Shown here: positions 63,075 through 64,000 of the stretch, piece by piece
Numbering within the stretch: position 1 is the first letter of the stretch
How the letters are laid out: the number at the start of each line of letters is the position of its first letter
Assembly: GCF_024171885.1 (NCBI RefSeq)
Contig: NZ_JAMTCP010000025.1
Location: 34,420 to 98,419 of the forward strand
Source: Streptoalloteichus tenebrarius
GTDB lineage: Bacteria > Actinomycetota > Actinomycetes > Mycobacteriales > Pseudonocardiaceae
Length of the DNA: 64,000 bases
Direction of reading: 5' to 3'
Position numbers and translations under genes: made by a program
The notes under the pieces: generated by a model
Database searches by the model: none
What the model was told of the DNA's origin: nothing
The model's input: only the letters and a program-made list of their open reading frames with translations

Positions 63075-63317
63075 ATGATCCCCCTGTCGCCACTGATCAT
63101 CACGGTCACCACGGCCCTGCTCGTCGCAGTCGTCGTCGCCCTGGTCCTCATCGCCCACCGCAGCAACCAGCGCTGGACCCGCGAGGTCGAGGCCGACGAA
63201 CGGCGCCGCGCCGCTGACCACGCCGCGATGCGCGCCATCCTCGCCACCTGGCGCGCCCAGCTCGACCAGACCCAGAGGATTCCCGTCATCACCGTCCCCG
63301 ACCGGTCGCGGCGATGA
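63075..63317 (+). CDS. Small single-pass membrane protein
   Basis: An 80-residue protein with an N-terminal membrane span (LIITVTTALLVAVVVALVLIA) and a charged helical cytoplasmic tail rich in Arg/Glu/Gln. ATG 63075 is chosen because GAGAGGAGAGG lies directly upstream; ATG 63033 has no such site. It overlaps the next gene by 4 bases. The function is unknown. Confidence 0.7.
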   Translation: MIPLSPLIITVTTALLVAVVVALVLIAHRSNQRWTREVEADERRRAADHAAMRAILATWRAQLDQTQRIPVITVPDRSRR

Positions 63318-63610
63318 CCGTGGCCGCCAGCATCCTCGCCGTCGGGCTGCTCGGCGTCGCGTTCTGGATGCTCGGGCACTGGGCTCGCTGCATCCGCCCT
63401 GAATGTCGGGTGTGCGGCGTCGAACTCGCCGACGTGCTCGTCCCCACCGCCGACGGTGGTTTCATCGTCGTCCTGCCCGGTCCGCCGATCCGGGTTCGGG
63501 TGCGCGTCGCCCGGGTCGCCCGAACGGTGATCGCGCTGCTGGTCGCCGTGATCGTGCTGACCGGCGACGTGGGCGCACTCCTGTTCACGGCCGTGGCCGG
63601 CCAGGGATAG
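63314..63610 (+). CDS. Small membrane protein with CxxC
   Basis: A 98-residue protein with two membrane spans (about 3-21 and 67-85) around a loop carrying three cysteines (RCIRPECRVCGVEL) that could bind metal or form a disulphide. The ATGA overlap with the preceding gene indicates translational coupling. The family is unknown. A 17-bp hairpin follows after about 100 bases. Confidence 0.7.
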   Translation: MTVAASILAVGLLGVAFWMLGHWARCIRPECRVCGVELADVLVPTADGGFIVVLPGPPIRVRVRVARVARTVIALLVAVIVLTGDVGALLFTAVAGQG

Positions 63611-63715
63611 GCGACCGTGTCTCGTCCGTTCAGTCCTCGTGTTCGTTCACGGGCGGGGGCTGCCCCAGTAGCGGGCGAGACGCGGGATGAGGCCCCGTTG
63701 GTGGAGCGGGGCTTC

Positions 63716-63763
63716 GGCGGCGGGACCGGGCCCCCTCCCATCCCTTGGCCCGGTCCCGCCGCC
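63716..63763 (+). terminator. Strong hairpin before the last gene
   Basis: A perfect 17-bp stem (63716-63732 with 63747-63763) and a pyrimidine-rich 14-base loop. It separates the small membrane genes from the gene at 63803, or acts as an attenuator for it. Confidence 0.8.
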
Positions 63764-63802
63764 ACCACCACACACCGACTGTCCGTCCACAGAGGAGGCA
63801 CT

Positions 63803-64000
63803 GTGAACGTGACCGACCCCGCCTGGCCCGGATACATGTGGCAGCCCTGGGGGGAGAGGCGCCACGCCTACCGTGGCGGCCGGCGGCCGGATGGCGAGAA
63901 CGTCGTCGCCTTCTGTGGCACGCCGTTGACCACCACCAGCTACCCGGGCGACAACCCCCCCGAGTGGCAGTGGCCCGAGTGCTCCGCGTGCGCCGAGGCC
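63803..64000 (+). CDS. Zinc-finger-like small protein, cut by the window end
   Basis: Only the first 66 codons are present. The pattern HAYRGGRR...AFCGTPL...WPECSACAEA matches a common actinomycete small protein with His/Cys ligands (H-x-n-C-x-n-CxxC), presumed to bind zinc. GTG 63803 has AGGAGG four bases upstream. The frame is open back to GTG 63617, but a large hairpin lies between, so 63803 is preferred. Confidence 0.65.
   Translation, partial: MNVTDPAWPGYMWQPWGERRHAYRGGRRPDGENVVAFCGTPLTTTSYPGDNPPEWQWPECSACAEA

Noticed and set aside
63617..63802. N-terminal extension of the last gene back to GTG 63617
   Set aside because: The extension crosses a perfect 17-bp hairpin and is low-complexity; GTG 63803 has a good AGGAGG site.

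Overview
The window is high-GC actinobacterial chromosome, most like a Pseudonocardiaceae member (Saccharothrix, Actinosynnema or Lentzea type). The case rests on gene order (rho-rpmE-prfA-prmC-tsaC-glyA-wecA-like-atp operon-DUF2550-PduO-murA), a MurA with Asp in place of the catalytic Cys, a NucS mismatch endonuclease, EspG/WXG100-type proteins, DUF5753 regulators and frequent GTG starts. The genus is inference. I saw no rRNA, tRNA or CRISPR array.

Layout. 1-11 kb is the housekeeping run from rho to the start of the ATP synthase genes, broken by two small membrane proteins and a dead Uma2-type gene. 9.6-19.5 kb is the F1Fo ATP synthase locus atpI-Z-B-E-F-H-A-G-D. It ends at a strong hairpin after atpD. 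Two opposite-strand genes, an ECF sigma factor and a membrane-anchored partner, then separate atpC from the rest. 19.5-24.6 kb holds DUF2550, a cobalamin adenosyltransferase, murA and a B12-dependent MeaA-type mutase. The adenosyltransferase could supply the mutase's cofactor.

24.6-32.7 kb is mixed accessory metabolism: DUF664, isochorismatase-like, GlxA-type regulator, amidohydrolase-like, DUF5753 regulator, LysE exporter, crotonase and aldehyde dehydrogenase. It includes a 0.4-kb internally deleted IS5-like element with intact ends. 32.8-36.6 kb is a cell-envelope stress operon laid out like sigE-cseA-cseB-cseC, with the lipoprotein gene duplicated. 37-49.7 kb carries an orphan substrate-binding lipoprotein and an acyl-CoA catabolic block: CoA ligase, two acyl-CoA dehydrogenases, a biotin-dependent carboxylase pair, an AtuA-family protein, a TIGR03084 protein and a TetR regulator. 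Five of these genes overlap by 4 bases or follow within about 20 bases.

50-56.3 kb has a coiled-coil protein, a Nudix hydrolase, an amino-acid permease, and a four-gene WXG100-like/EspG/alpha-beta hydrolase/lipoprotein operon tied to type VII secretion. At 56.4-58.0 kb nucS is followed by a solitary PD-(D/E)XK nuclease gene. An exact 27-bp copy of the last eight codons and stop of nucS flanks that gene on both sides, which looks like a one-gene mobile or homing-type insertion. 58-64 kb holds a divergent glycosyltransferase/PIG-L deacetylase pair, a short-chain epimerase, and a TPR regulator. The regulator diverges from a small membrane/zinc-protein cassette across helically phased AGTCGCGA repeats.

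The strongest candidates for something new are the nucS-tail insertion, the sigma/membrane pair inside the atp locus, the duplicated-lipoprotein cse operon, and a dispersed palindrome TCCACWGTGGA that occurs far more often than base composition predicts.
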